DNA of 64,000 nucleotides from Gammaproteobacteria bacterium (GCA_029253585.1 JAQWZF010000002.1:62001-126000), one strand, 5' to 3'; shown: positions 46,356-55,506, counted from the stretch's first letter. The notes: a model not told the origin generated them from the letters alone. Program-made: numbers and translations.

Positions 46356-47073
46356 GTGCCGCGTCGAGCCAGAATGTATCTACCGGGGGTATGCCTACCA
46401 TATTGTGCAGAGGGGGAATAACCGAAGCGCCTGTTTCTTCGAGGCGGAAAACTATCGCGTGTATAAAAGATATATGGGGGAAGTGCTGCCTCGCTACGGG
46501 AACTGCCTGCATGCCTACTGCCTAATGACGAATCATGTTCATTTATTGATTACCCCGGAGCATGAAGATACTATCTCCAACCTCATGAAGGTGGTAAACA
46601 GCCGCTATGCGCAGTACATCAATAAAAAATATGAGCGCACCGGAACACTCTGGGAGGGTCGGCATAAGGCCAGTGCAGTTGACACTGAGAGTTATTTACT
46701 GAAATGCTATCGCTATATCGAACTCAATCCAGTGGCAGCTCATATGGTAGATCGACCGGAAGAATATGCTTGGACAAGCCACCACTGCAACGCGTGGGGA
46801 GAGCCGGATCCGCTTATCGCGGAGCACGATTCCTATCTGGCGCTGGGTCGCAATTTAGAGCAGAGATATTCAACCTATCGTGACTATTTTATTGAGGCTC
46901 TGTCATCTGAGGATCTCAATGCTATTAGTAAGGCAACACACTATTCGATGCCGCTGAGTCCCGAGAACTTTGTTGAACAGGTTGAGAGGCTGGCCGGGCG
47001 CAGAATAGGTTTTGCGCGCCGCGGGCGTCCTCACGATACATTGATCAAAAATAAATCCCTCCGACCCATTTAA
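46356..47073 (+). pseudogene. REP-associated Y1 transposase (RAYT), frameshifted near its start
   Basis: IS200/IS605-like REP transposase. Visible are YHIVQRGNNRSACFF, the HUH motif TNHVHLLITP, and YLLKCYRYIELNPVAAHMV. The natural start GTG 46356 (MPRRARMYLPG, with AAGGAA upstream) is in a different frame from the rest; one extra base near the GGGGG run at 46385-46389 explains the break. The continuing frame alone could start at an unrelated ATG, 46351. The stop abuts the glycosyltransferase ATG. Inverted REPs flank it. Confidence 0.75.
47041..47073. repeat. REP-like element at the transposase 3' end
   Basis: TTGATCAAAAATAAATCCCTCCGACCC, the reverse complement of the left REP core. It overlaps the end of the transposase reading frame. 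Confidence 0.6.
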
Positions 47074-48114
47074 ATGATCTATTTCGCATACCCAGGTGAT
47101 CTCGAAACTGCTACCGGCGGCTATCATTACGATCGTCGCCTGATTGGCGAGCTGCGCCTTATGGGTGTCGAGGTGGAAACTCTGTCGCTACCAAACTGTT
47201 CTGGCATGCCGGATCAGGAGACCCTGAAAAGTGTCGGGCAGACGCTGGCGGCGATACCGGATCAGTCCGTCGTCGTGATCGACGGACTCGCCCTCGGCGT
47301 TTTGGACGAGGTGGCGGTCAAGGAAGCGCATCGACTGCGACTGGTTGCGCTATGCCACCACCCGCTGGCGTTGGAAACTGGACTGGATGAGCGCAGCAGG
47401 CAAGCTCTGCTGATCTCGGAGCGACGCGCGTTAGAATGTGCGAGCGCCACGATCGTTACCAGCGGCCATACTCGCCAGATACTGATTGATCAATATGCGG
47501 TGCCAGCCGAGCGGATCAGCGTAGCGCTGCCCGGTACTGATCAGACTCCATTCGCCCCCTGCGACGGCGATCCGATACGCCTGCTAACTCTGGCATCACT
47601 GACCCGACGCAAGGCTCATGACGTTCTTATAGACGCGCTAGCCCTAATTGAATCCCTGCCCTGGCAGGCGCGCTTCGTCGGTGGCATGGACTTCGATCCT
47701 GCTTGGGCCAAGAGTTTGCAGGAGCGGGCGAACAAGCTAGGCTTGTCGCAGCGTATCGAATTTGCTGGCACGATAGAGGAAGCGCAGGCTGAATATCAGC
47801 AGGCCGATGTGTTTGTCTTACCTTCACGCTTCGAAGGCTATGGCATGGTGTTCGCCGAAGCGCTGGCCGCTGGCCTGCCGGTGATCGCGGCGCGATCTAG
47901 CGCCGTGCCGGACGTAGTGCCCGAAACGGCCGGCCTGTTGGTGGCACCGGACGACGTAGACGGATTAAGCGCTGCCCTGCAGCAGATACTGACTAGTGCT
48001 ACTCTGCGGCAGAATCTGCAGGCCGGTGCCAGAAAAGTAGCCACGACATTACCCTCGTGGATAGACACTGCAAGTCTCGTTGCACGAAAACTCGAAGAGG
48101 TGAAAAACTCATGA
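47074..48114 (+). CDS. Family 4 glycosyltransferase (GT-B)
   Basis: A 346-residue retaining GT4 with C-terminal signature EFAGTIEEAQAEYQQADVFVLPSRFEGYGMVFAEALAAGLPVIAARSSAVPDVV, including the E-x7-E motif. Its ATG directly follows the transposase stop. Its last codons overlap the methyltransferase gene (ATGA at 48111). Donor sugar and acceptor unknown; it may modify the local cluster product or a lipid. Confidence 0.88.
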   Translation: MIYFAYPGDLETATGGYHYDRRLIGELRLMGVEVETLSLPNCSGMPDQETLKSVGQTLAAIPDQSVVVIDGLALGVLDEVAVKEAHRLRLVALCHHPLALETGLDERSRQALLISERRALECASATIVTSGHTRQILIDQYAVPAERISVALPGTDQTPFAPCDGDPIRLLTLASLTRRKAHDVLIDALALIESLPWQARFVGGMDFDPAWAKSLQERANKLGLSQRIEFAGTIEEAQAEYQQADVFVLPSRFEGYGMVFAEALAAGLPVIAARSSAVPDVVPETAGLLVAPDDVDGLSAALQQILTSATLRQNLQAGARKVATTLPSWIDTASLVARKLEEVKNS

Positions 48115-48938
48115 CCGGTTTCAGTATCGACTGGCTGGATCTGCGCGAGGGAGCAGACCGGCGTGCTCGTGCAGATAAATTATTGGAACAGGCAAGGCAT
48201 TGGCTGCAAAGCGATGCTGCACCGCAATCTGAAATCAACGTGGTGGATCTCGGTGCCGGCACCGGATCCACTCTGCGCGCCTTCTCCGCAGCAAGCGGCT
48301 CTAATCAGGACTCGCTGTCCTGGCACCTGGTAGATCAAGATGCTCAACTACTCGCGCAGGCAAGGCTTCGCCATGAAGATTCACACCGGATGCAAACCCA
48401 TGAGCTCGACCTCAGCGATATCTCTGCATTGCCGCTAGAAGGCGTCAAACTGATTACAGCTTCGGCGTTGTTCGATCTGGTGTCCGAAGATTTTATCGAA
48501 AGGCTCGCCGCCGAGATGGACCGCCGCTGTCAGCAACAAGCGGTGGGTCTCTACTCGGCACTGAACTACGATGGCACGACTAGCTGGACGCCAGCACACC
48601 CTTTGGATGAGGATGTGCTCAAAGCTTTCAACCGTGATCAGAAACGGGACAAGGGTTTCGGTGCGGCGCTGGGGCTGAATGCTGGCGCCTATATGGAACG
48701 GGTGTTCAATAGTTTGGGCTTCAGCGTCTATTCCGTCAGAAGCCCCTGGATGCTGAACGGTGCCGACAGCAAACTAGTGGATGCATTGATAGGCGGGATA
48801 GCAGATGCGGTAGCGCAAAATCCGGCGCTAAACGCGGCGTCGCTTCAAGACTGGGTTCAGTTCAGAAAATCACACTCCTCAGGCGGCACTTGCACCGTGG
48901 GGCATACGGACCTGCTGGCACTACCGAAAGCGTACTGA
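48111..48938 (+). CDS. Class I SAM-dependent methyltransferase
   Basis: A 275-residue Rossmann methyltransferase: motif I VVDLGAGTGSTLRAF, acidic motif II LVDQDAQLL, motif III-like ELDLSDISALPL, and ITASALFDLVSEDFIERLAAEM. ATG 48111 overlaps the glycosyltransferase stop, so the two are coupled. It probably methylates a small molecule or glycolipid of this cluster. Confidence 0.85.
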   Translation: MTGFSIDWLDLREGADRRARADKLLEQARHWLQSDAAPQSEINVVDLGAGTGSTLRAFSAASGSNQDSLSWHLVDQDAQLLAQARLRHEDSHRMQTHELDLSDISALPLEGVKLITASALFDLVSEDFIERLAAEMDRRCQQQAVGLYSALNYDGTTSWTPAHPLDEDVLKAFNRDQKRDKGFGAALGLNAGAYMERVFNSLGFSVYSVRSPWMLNGADSKLVDALIGGIADAVAQNPALNAASLQDWVQFRKSHSSGGTCTVGHTDLLALPKAY

Positions 48939-49059
48939 TTGGGGTCTGTAAGCAGAATCGCGTTCTAAGGTACTTTACCCAGTAACAGCGCTGCACTATG
49001 CTCAATAGATGAGCGGATAGCCGCAGCAGAAACTATTTATCATAGATTTAGGAGGCTCT

Positions 49060-49668
49060 ATGCAGAAATTGTATTCCGGCTCAGTCCGGTTAAGCCTAGC
49101 ACTACTGACTCCTTTGCTGTTGGCAGCCGGGCTAGCCAAGGCGGAGCAGGCGGTCTGGGAAATTGACGCTGAGCACTTCTCAATCGCCTTCGAAACCGAA
49201 CACGTAGGATTTCAGAAGCAGCTTGGTCTGTTCCTCGAGGCTTCGGGTAGTTTTCGTTATGACCCAGATTCGCGAGAGCTGAGCGGCGGAAGTGTCGAGG
49301 TGCAGGCAGGCAGTATCTTCAGCAATCATGATGCCCGAGATAACCACCTGCGCGGAAGAGACTTCCTGAATGTCAGAAGAAACCCCGTCATCGCCTTCGA
49401 GGCCACCGGCTTTGTATCCGACGATGAGGGTGTGCGCGGCACACTCAGTGGCGATCTCACTATGCTGGGTGAAACCCATCCAGTCTCATTACAGGTGACC
49501 ATCAATAAGCAGGCGAGGTATCCATTCGGGCACAAGCGCGAGACGTTAGGTCTCTCAGCGCACACCACGATTAGCCGCAGTCTCTGGGGTATGGATTACG
49601 GTGTGGCAGACAATCTGGTTGGCGACGAGGTGACACTGCGCTTCGAGTTTGAGGCATTGCGCCAGTAA
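49060..49668 (+). CDS. YceI family periplasmic protein
   Basis: A signal peptide (LSLALLTPLLLAAGLAKA) and a lipocalin-like YceI domain: WEIDAEHFSIAFETEHVGFQKQLG, IFSNHDARDNHLRGRDFLNVRRNPVIAFEAT, then GLSAHTTISRSLWGMDYG. YceI proteins bind isoprenoid-type lipids. AGGAGG lies 6 nt before the ATG. Confidence 0.92.
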   Translation: MQKLYSGSVRLSLALLTPLLLAAGLAKAEQAVWEIDAEHFSIAFETEHVGFQKQLGLFLEASGSFRYDPDSRELSGGSVEVQAGSIFSNHDARDNHLRGRDFLNVRRNPVIAFEATGFVSDDEGVRGTLSGDLTMLGETHPVSLQVTINKQARYPFGHKRETLGLSAHTTISRSLWGMDYGVADNLVGDEVTLRFEFEALRQ

Positions 49669-49677
49669 AAAGGTTAG

Positions 49678-49700
49678 AAAAGGGGTCGGAGGGATTTATT
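49678..49700. repeat. REP-like element between convergent genes
   Basis: AAAAGGGGTCGGAGGGATTTATT; same core as the REPs flanking the transposase. It lies between the stops of the YceI and DacB genes. Confidence 0.55.
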
Positions 49701-50916
49701 CCACCAAATTGCGCAAAACCCTCAGAATCTCGGCTCGGTTGTTGCTCGTCTGATTTGTCAGAATCACATAGGGATACAAACCGTCAGGCCTGGGGATGTA
49801 TCCGGCAAAATTGTAAACGCCATTCAGGGTGCCGCTCTTGCGCAGCACTCCATCCACCTCGGGAAGCAGGTCGGCATAGGGCTTGAAGGCTTCTAGGATG
49901 CGCATCATGGCTGCGCCGCTGCTGCGCTGTGCTCGAGACAGGCCGGAGCCCTCCAGCATGAGTAGTATCTGTGGATCGCACCCAAAACCCTCTCCATACA
50001 AGCTTGCAAGCTGCTGCTGCAGGACCGCACGGGAGGCCTTGACCGTGGCAGGGTAGCCGCTGCTTTGTGCGCCTAATGTGAGAAACAGTTGATTGGCAAT
50101 GAAATTGTTGGAATAGCGCAGTAGACCGTCTAGATTCTCGCGCAACGAGCGGGAGCTAGAATGTCGGTAGAGCAGTGCCCACTGGTCCGTCACCGCCTCG
50201 TGATAGAAATTCTCATCGCTTACTGTGATACCTGACTCTTGCAGAAAGAGTCGAAACAATTGTGCCGCTTGTTGCAGGCCGACGATCGGATCTTCACCCA
50301 GATTAATGCGCTGCGCCTCGCCGGAGGAAAGCTGCGCGCCCAGTTCACGGGCGAGCGGGGTTAGGGGAGTCTGAGATTCCGCGGAGATCAGATTGCCCTG
50401 TGCCGTCCATGCCAGATTTACCGTATTGAAATTCACCGCAAGTGCACTGCTTCTAGCTGCATAGGGCTGGCTGCTGTTCTGTTCCAGAGGTAGATCCGGA
50501 TTGGGCTCGAAGCCCGAGTCATCGACTATTAAACGTTGGACCTGCTCCAGTCCCCGCTCAGCCAGTACATCGGCAATAAGGCTGATCTCCTCGGAGACCA
50601 GGAATGGGTCGCCCAGCCCGCGAATCAGCAGGTCGCCATTGTCATTACGATAAAAATGGGTCTCGAAGCGAAAGTCTTCGCCTAGGCTGGTCAGGGCCAC
50701 CTGCGCCAGAGGAATCTTGAGCAGTGAGGCCGGTATCGATGCGCTATTCGGATTGATGCTTACCAGCTCCTCAGCGGTCGGCGAGGACAGCATCACGCTG
50801 CCGCTGCCAACAAGAGTGGTCAGCCTATCCTGCGCGGCGGCAGGGAAGGCCAGCGCGCTACTGATTATCAATAGACTAAGTGCGAGCGAGTGCAAGACGG
50901 GAGCTGCGGACTTCAT
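49696..50916 (-). CDS. dacB: D-Ala-D-Ala carboxypeptidase/endopeptidase (S13, PBP4)
   Basis: Trims peptidoglycan peptides in the periplasm. S13 motifs are present: SLLK in NSASIPASLLKIPLAQ, SNN in LLRYSNNFIANQLF, and KSGT in LRKSGTLNGVYNFAGYI. Signal peptide LALSLLIISSALAFPAAAQ. ATG 50916 is used because the upstream in-frame TTG lacks a ribosome-binding site. 406 residues. Confidence 0.9.
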   Translation of the reverse strand: MKSAAPVLHSLALSLLIISSALAFPAAAQDRLTTLVGSGSVMLSSPTAEELVSINPNSASIPASLLKIPLAQVALTSLGEDFRFETHFYRNDNGDLLIRGLGDPFLVSEEISLIADVLAERGLEQVQRLIVDDSGFEPNPDLPLEQNSSQPYAARSSALAVNFNTVNLAWTAQGNLISAESQTPLTPLARELGAQLSSGEAQRINLGEDPIVGLQQAAQLFRLFLQESGITVSDENFYHEAVTDQWALLYRHSSSRSLRENLDGLLRYSNNFIANQLFLTLGAQSSGYPATVKASRAVLQQQLASLYGEGFGCDPQILLMLEGSGLSRAQRSSGAAMMRILEAFKPYADLLPEVDGVLRKSGTLNGVYNFAGYIPRPDGLYPYVILTNQTSNNRAEILRVLRNLVE

Positions 50917-50942
50917 TCGTTTATCGCCCAGTGAGATAGGAG

Positions 50943-51041
50943 GAGGGGACACTAACAATTTAACAACTTAATGAGGGTTTATGCGAGACCATAGTCCGCT
51001 CAACGCAGGCTCTAAAGTTGTTAAGTTGTTAGTGTCCCCTC
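50943..51041. repeat. 27-bp near-perfect inverted repeat
   Basis: Left arm 50943-50969 begins GAGGGGACACTAACAATTT; right arm 51015-51041 is its complement at 26 of 27 positions. The 45-bp centre is unique. It resembles a REP/MITE-like end pair and overlaps the 3' end of the following methyltransferase gene. Confidence 0.7.
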
Positions 51042-51835
51042 TCGCATAGAGGTTTTCTGGCCAGAAATGCATAGCCAAGTACGCCAAATTCTCTAGCATT
51101 AGTCTCTCCGGAAGCGCCACCAAAAGTATCTACGCCAGGCCCAATCTTAATGTCTACAAAACCTGCGCCGGACAACATTTTTTCCCAGCCTGCACACGGC
51201 AGGCCACCGGCGATTCAGGCGGTCCAAAGATCGATATTTTCGATCGCCGCCTGCGGCACCGGCTTGCTGTTTGCAATATCGGCAAACTGCAAATACCCCC
51301 CGGGCTTAAGCACGCGATATATCTGTGAAAGAACTTTCTGCTTGTCCGAACACAGATTGATTACTCCATTACTAATAGCCACATCAGCCCAGCCATCCGC
51401 TACTGGCAATTCTTCAAGCAGCCCTTCTCGGAATTCCACATTCTTCAGGTTCATTGCATCGGCGCATGCTTTCGCTTTGCTTAGCATCTCAGGGGTCATG
51501 TCAACGCCGACAACCTCACCTTCATCGGTGACCAGCTTCGAAGCGACAAAGCAATCGAAGCCAGCACCCGATCCAAGGTCGACTACCTTTTCACCTGCTT
51601 GCAAGTCACGTAATGAGAATGGATTCGCAACCCCGGCAAAGGACTCGACGGCGCTGTCTGACATCTGCGAAGTAATTGCAACGTCATAACCCAAGCGCTC
51701 TGTCAGTCGCCGCCCGGTATGGAAGTGGAATTCCTGATCGGGGCTGGTGGCTACTTCGCGATACTTCGATTTAACCTGCTCTCTAAGTGCCTGAGCATCA
51801 ACCGGGGCCTTCGTGGATGACGTATTTTTACTCAT
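51029..51835 (-). CDS. Candidate selenocysteine SAM methyltransferase (ArsM-like)
   Basis: One frame from ATG 51835 to TAA 51029-51031 (268 residues) crosses a single in-frame TGA at 51215-51217. Before it: VVDLGSGAGFDCFVASKLV, GVDMTPEML, ISNGVINLC and VLKPGGYLQFADI, the arsenite-methyltransferase-like fold. The TGA falls in LWTA-U-IAGGLPCAGW, at the site of the conserved Cys of the family's WTGCIAGGLP motif, and is followed by a normal C-terminal half (GFVDIKIGPGVDTFGGASGE). A stem GCCUGC/GCAGGC with CGUGU loop starts about 10 nt after the UGA, where a bacterial SECIS would lie. A plain nonsense mutation is the alternative. Confidence 0.6.
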
Positions 51836-51877
51836 GCTATGTCCTCGCGTTTCGAAACAGAGATAGAGGGGTACTAA

Positions 51878-52404
51878 TTATTTAGCTAAGCCCTTCCAGC
51901 TTTCCAGAAAATCTGGAAGATCCTGAACTCGCATCGCCTTGGCAATGAGATCGCCAATCACGTAATCGCAGCCCAGTCTTCTTACAAGTTCTATTTGTTC
52001 TTCATGCTCGACACCTTGGGCCGAAATTTCCAGGTTGAGATTTTTAGCCAGTTGAATGCTTGACTACAATATTGCCATGCCGCTTTTGGTCTCAAGGGCT
52101 TGCTGCACAAGAGTCTGGTCGGTATTCATAATACTGAAAGGAATATCCTGTAAATGTGATAACGACGCTGAACCAGTTCCAAAAGCATCAATAGTAAGCC
52201 CGAATCGTTTCAGGCGCAATTGCATCCGAGGCAATCAGAGGTTCGATTAAGCTTTCAATCTGTCCTGGCTGGAAGGGCTTGGTGATCGCGCTAATTACTT
52301 TAAGGTTGAGGCTCTTCGCAACCCAGTTCCTCGACAATCTTCTTCACAATGGTCGTGATAAAGCGTTCATCATTAACAATTAAAACTCGCAAGCTAGTAG
52401 ACAT
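51878..52404 (-). pseudogene. Response regulator-EAL domain remnant
   Basis: ATG 52404 opens MSTSLRVLIVNDERFITTIVKKIVEELGC, a receiver N-terminus in which one acidic-pocket Asp is Asn. The frame then breaks and pieces in other frames continue: ITKPFQPGQIESLIEPLI, then LTIDAFGTGSASLSHLQDIPF, and LAKNLNLEISAQGVEHEEQIELVRRLGCDYVIGDLIAKAM, matching the EAL motifs DDFGTG and EGVE. At least two frameshifts, an internal TAG and a large deletion show a decayed c-di-GMP phosphodiesterase gene. Confidence 0.7.
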
Positions 52405-52446
52405 CTGATCCCTTCTCATAAAATCGTATATTGAGTCAAACTATAG

Positions 52447-52480
52447 CACCGCGCACCTTCAAGATTGAAGCAACGCGGTG
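52447..52480. repeat. 34-bp imperfect dyad (operator-like)
   Basis: CACCGCG pairs with CGCGGTG and an inner CTTCAA-GA-TTGAAG sits centrally. No T run follows, so it looks more like a binding site than a terminator. It lies just upstream of the EAL remnant. Confidence 0.4.
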
Positions 52481-52589
52481 AAGCAAGCCTGAGTCTACCC
52501 GCCTATTGTCAGAGCAATAGGACTGTCTTGGGTATGAGCTAGACCAATTTCTAGGGATTTACTTGATCAGATTTACTTTCGGTTGCAGC

Positions 52590-52964
52590 TTAGCTGCCGC
52601 GAGTCATAGTCCAGGGAACTTCAGTACCCATGGCGCTGGCGACGCCAGTGGCGCTATCGCCATCTACAGTTGCAGACATCTCATAGACCATGGGAGAGCC
52701 GTCCCTATCGATCTTGAAAGAGACCTCATTGCCATTGGCTACGCCCTCTTCGATTGCCCAGGTACGGCCAGCACCGAGATCAAAGGTGCCAGTTAGCATG
52801 TTGCCGTCAGTGGCCATCATTACCGTAGCGTTGACCGCGCCGAATGGGCTACTCATGGTGAAATCCCAGGTGCCGTCCACAGGGGAGGCAGTCGGGCCTG
52901 CCGCGCAGGAAGCCAGAGTTGCAAGTAGTGTGAGAAGAAGTGCTGGAATGAATTTTCTGATCAT
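52590..52964 (-). CDS. Small lipoprotein, unknown function
   Basis: A 124-residue protein with lipobox LASC (MIRKFIPALLLTLLATLASC), then a beta-rich domain: DGTWDFTMSSPFGAVNATVMM, GTFDLGAGRTW, EVSFKIDRDGSPMVYEM. The pattern resembles small beta-barrel/lipocalin-like lipoproteins. No named family recognised. Confidence 0.7.
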   Translation of the reverse strand: MIRKFIPALLLTLLATLASCAAGPTASPVDGTWDFTMSSPFGAVNATVMMATDGNMLTGTFDLGAGRTWAIEEGVANGNEVSFKIDRDGSPMVYEMSATVDGDSATGVASAMGTEVPWTMTRGS

Positions 52965-53358
52965 CGGGTCTCTCCATTGTGTTTATAATTGTAGTGATCT
53001 TACTCAGTTTGAGCGTAATTTTAGTGATCTGCTGTGGTTGTTATGGCTGATTAAGCTTAGAGGTCGATATCCATACAACGCTGGAATTGCCAGCCCGGAT
53101 CAGCACGGTTGCTAGAGCCTGTTCATCTATTGCGATTAGGTTTTGGTTTGCTGGGCCTTTTTGAGCCGCAGCCGGAGTGTAACTATCTGTATTCATAACT
53201 TTAAATTTGATTTAGAGGCATAGAGCGATAGAGGATTGCACAACCATAGCCCCATCAAAGCAGTTATTTAATTCTAGTGGGGCTGGTCTGGGTTAGTTAC
53301 CTAGGCGTATAGGGGAGATCGTCTTAAAATGCAGACAGGGAATAGTCAAAGGTAAAAC
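52965..53358. other. Intergenic region without a supported gene
   Basis: A 394-bp divergent gap between the lipoprotein and ovoA. Direct repeats AATTGTAGTGATCT (52987-53000) and AATTTTAGTGATCT (53017-53030) are 30 bp apart, about three helical turns, so they could be regulator sites. No other element is recognised. Confidence 0.45.
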
Positions 53359-55506
53359 ATGCAACAGTCCTTTTCATTCAAGCAGCTAGCAACACCCCAG
53401 GCTCCAATCAACTCGCGCCCAATCTCGCTCACGGGCACGGATGTCGAGGCTAAGCGCCAGGAGCTATTGGACTACTTTATCGCCACCTGGGAACAGTACG
53501 AATCCCTGTTTCTGCCACTGCACGACGACGCCTATTATCTGCGAGCAGAGCGCCTGCGCCACCCCCTTATTTTCTACTTCGGTCATACCGCAACTTTCTA
53601 CATCAACAAGATTATGTTGGCCAAGTTCACCGACGCGCGAGTGGACCCCGCCTTTGAGGCGATGTTCGCCATCGGCGTCGACGAAATGTCCTGGGATGAT
53701 CTGGATGAATCTCACTACGATTGGCCGACCGTCGCCGAGGTAAGAGCCTACAGAGACAAGGTTAAGGCGCGTGTTGCCTCCCTGATACAGGCTATGCCAA
53801 TCGAGCTGCCTATCACGCAGGATTGCCCAGCCTGGCTAATACTCATGGGTATAGAGCACGAACGAATTCACCTGGAGACCTCCTCGGTCATCATGCGCAT
53901 GCTGCCACTGGATTTGATCGATGGGCAGAAGGCCAAAGACTGGCCGATATGCGGCGATACCGGAGTCCCTCCTGCTATCGAATGGCTGCCCGTAGAAGCG
54001 GCAGCTATCACCTTGGGCAAGAAGGCGAACGATGATACCTACGGCTGGGATAATGAATACGGCAGCGAAGAGCATGCCGTCGATGGATTCCAGTTAAGTA
54101 CTACCCTTATCAGCAATCAGGATTTCATGGGCTTCGTTGAAGCCAATGGTTACACGGAACAGAAATACTGGACGAAAGAGGGCAGGCAATGGCTTGCCTT
54201 CACGCAGGCGAAACATCCGCGCTTCTGGCGAGCGACACTTAACGGCAAGTTCCTGCAGCGAAACCTCTTTACAGAAATGCCGCTACCGCTGGATTGGCCG
54301 GTCGAGGTTAACTATCTGGAGGCGAAGGCCTACTGTAACTGGCAGGCCGAGAGATCTGGTAAACCAGTGCGTCTGCCTACCGAAGCCGAGTGGCAGCTTG
54401 CGCGTGACTCCCAGCTGGGTGTCGGTAAGGCAGCAAGTGGGAATATAAATCTCGAGCAGTACGCCTCCTCCTGTCCCGTCACCGCTAACCCACAGGGAAA
54501 GCTGTATGATGTTACCGGCAACGTGTGGCAATGGGCGGAGACGGCCATCGACGGTTATCCGGGCTTCGCAGTGCATCCCTGGTATGACGATTTTTCAACG
54601 CCGACCTTTGACGGCAAACACAATCTGATCAAGGGCGGTTCTTGGATATCAACCGGAAACGAGACTCTGGCCTCGTCACGCTATGCGTTTCGCCGTCACT
54701 TCTTTCAACACGCGGGTTTTAGAATGGTAATTTCAGATAGCACAGTAGAATCACAAGAGCAGGACAACGTTTACGAGACTGATGCCTTAGTCGCACAGTA
54801 TTGTGAGTTTCACTACGGTAGCGATTATTTTTCCGTCAACAACTTTCCGAAGTCCTGTATAGAGAATCTAATGGATCAGGTGCGGGACAAGAATATAGAA
54901 ACTGGCAAGGCATTAGACCTGGGCTGCGCGGTGGGCCGTTCCTCGTTCGAACTCGCCAGGTATTTTCAACATGTAGATGCTGTAGACTTCTCCGCTCGCT
55001 TCATACAGCAGGGCGTAAAATTGCAAAGCAGTAATCGACTGCGCTATACCCTGCCGGTAGAGGGTGACATCGTCGAATACCGTGAGGTACTGCTCGACAA
55101 GATAGGCTACGAAGACGTTAAAGACCGAATACATTTTTTGCAGGGCGATGCCTGCAATCTCAAGCCGGAACTCACCGACTACAATGTGGTGTTCGCGGGC
55201 AATCTAATCGACAGGCTCTACGAACCTAAACTATTTCTGGACTCGATTACCCAGCGTATTCTTCCAGGTGGGCTATTGGTGCTGACCTCGCCTTATACCT
55301 GGCTAGAAGAATATACTGATAAGGAGAATTGGTTGGGTGGCATCAAGGTCAACGGTGAAAACTTTTCGACGCTGGATGCACTAAAGCTGCATCTAGGTGA
55401 GTTGTTTGAGTTTGAAGACGCACGCGACGTACCCTTCGTGATTCGCGAGACCGCGCGCAAGTATCAGCACACCAACGCGCAGATGAGCATTTGGCGTAAG
55501 AAGTAG
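53359..55506 (+). CDS. ovoA: OvoA: 5-histidylcysteine sulfoxide synthase/methyltransferase
   Basis: First enzyme of ovothiol synthesis: couples cysteine to histidine using oxygen and non-heme iron, and its C-terminal domain later methylates the imidazole. The DinB-like domain carries the iron motif HxxxHxE (His167, His171, Glu173; EHERIHLET). The FGE-sulfatase-like middle has WEQYES..., VRLPTEAEWQLAR and NVWQWAETAIDGYPGF. The methyltransferase domain starts near ALDLGCAVGRSSFELARYF (about residue 515). The 715-residue length is normal for OvoA. It lies 49 bp before a PLP enzyme. Confidence 0.93.
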   Translation: MQQSFSFKQLATPQAPINSRPISLTGTDVEAKRQELLDYFIATWEQYESLFLPLHDDAYYLRAERLRHPLIFYFGHTATFYINKIMLAKFTDARVDPAFEAMFAIGVDEMSWDDLDESHYDWPTVAEVRAYRDKVKARVASLIQAMPIELPITQDCPAWLILMGIEHERIHLETSSVIMRMLPLDLIDGQKAKDWPICGDTGVPPAIEWLPVEAAAITLGKKANDDTYGWDNEYGSEEHAVDGFQLSTTLISNQDFMGFVEANGYTEQKYWTKEGRQWLAFTQAKHPRFWRATLNGKFLQRNLFTEMPLPLDWPVEVNYLEAKAYCNWQAERSGKPVRLPTEAEWQLARDSQLGVGKAASGNINLEQYASSCPVTANPQGKLYDVTGNVWQWAETAIDGYPGFAVHPWYDDFSTPTFDGKHNLIKGGSWISTGNETLASSRYAFRRHFFQHAGFRMVISDSTVESQEQDNVYETDALVAQYCEFHYGSDYFSVNNFPKSCIENLMDQVRDKNIETGKALDLGCAVGRSSFELARYFQHVDAVDFSARFIQQGVKLQSSNRLRYTLPVEGDIVEYREVLLDKIGYEDVKDRIHFLQGDACNLKPELTDYNVVFAGNLIDRLYEPKLFLDSITQRILPGGLLVLTSPYTWLEEYTDKENWLGGIKVNGENFSTLDALKLHLGELFEFEDARDVPFVIRETARKYQHTNAQMSIWRKK

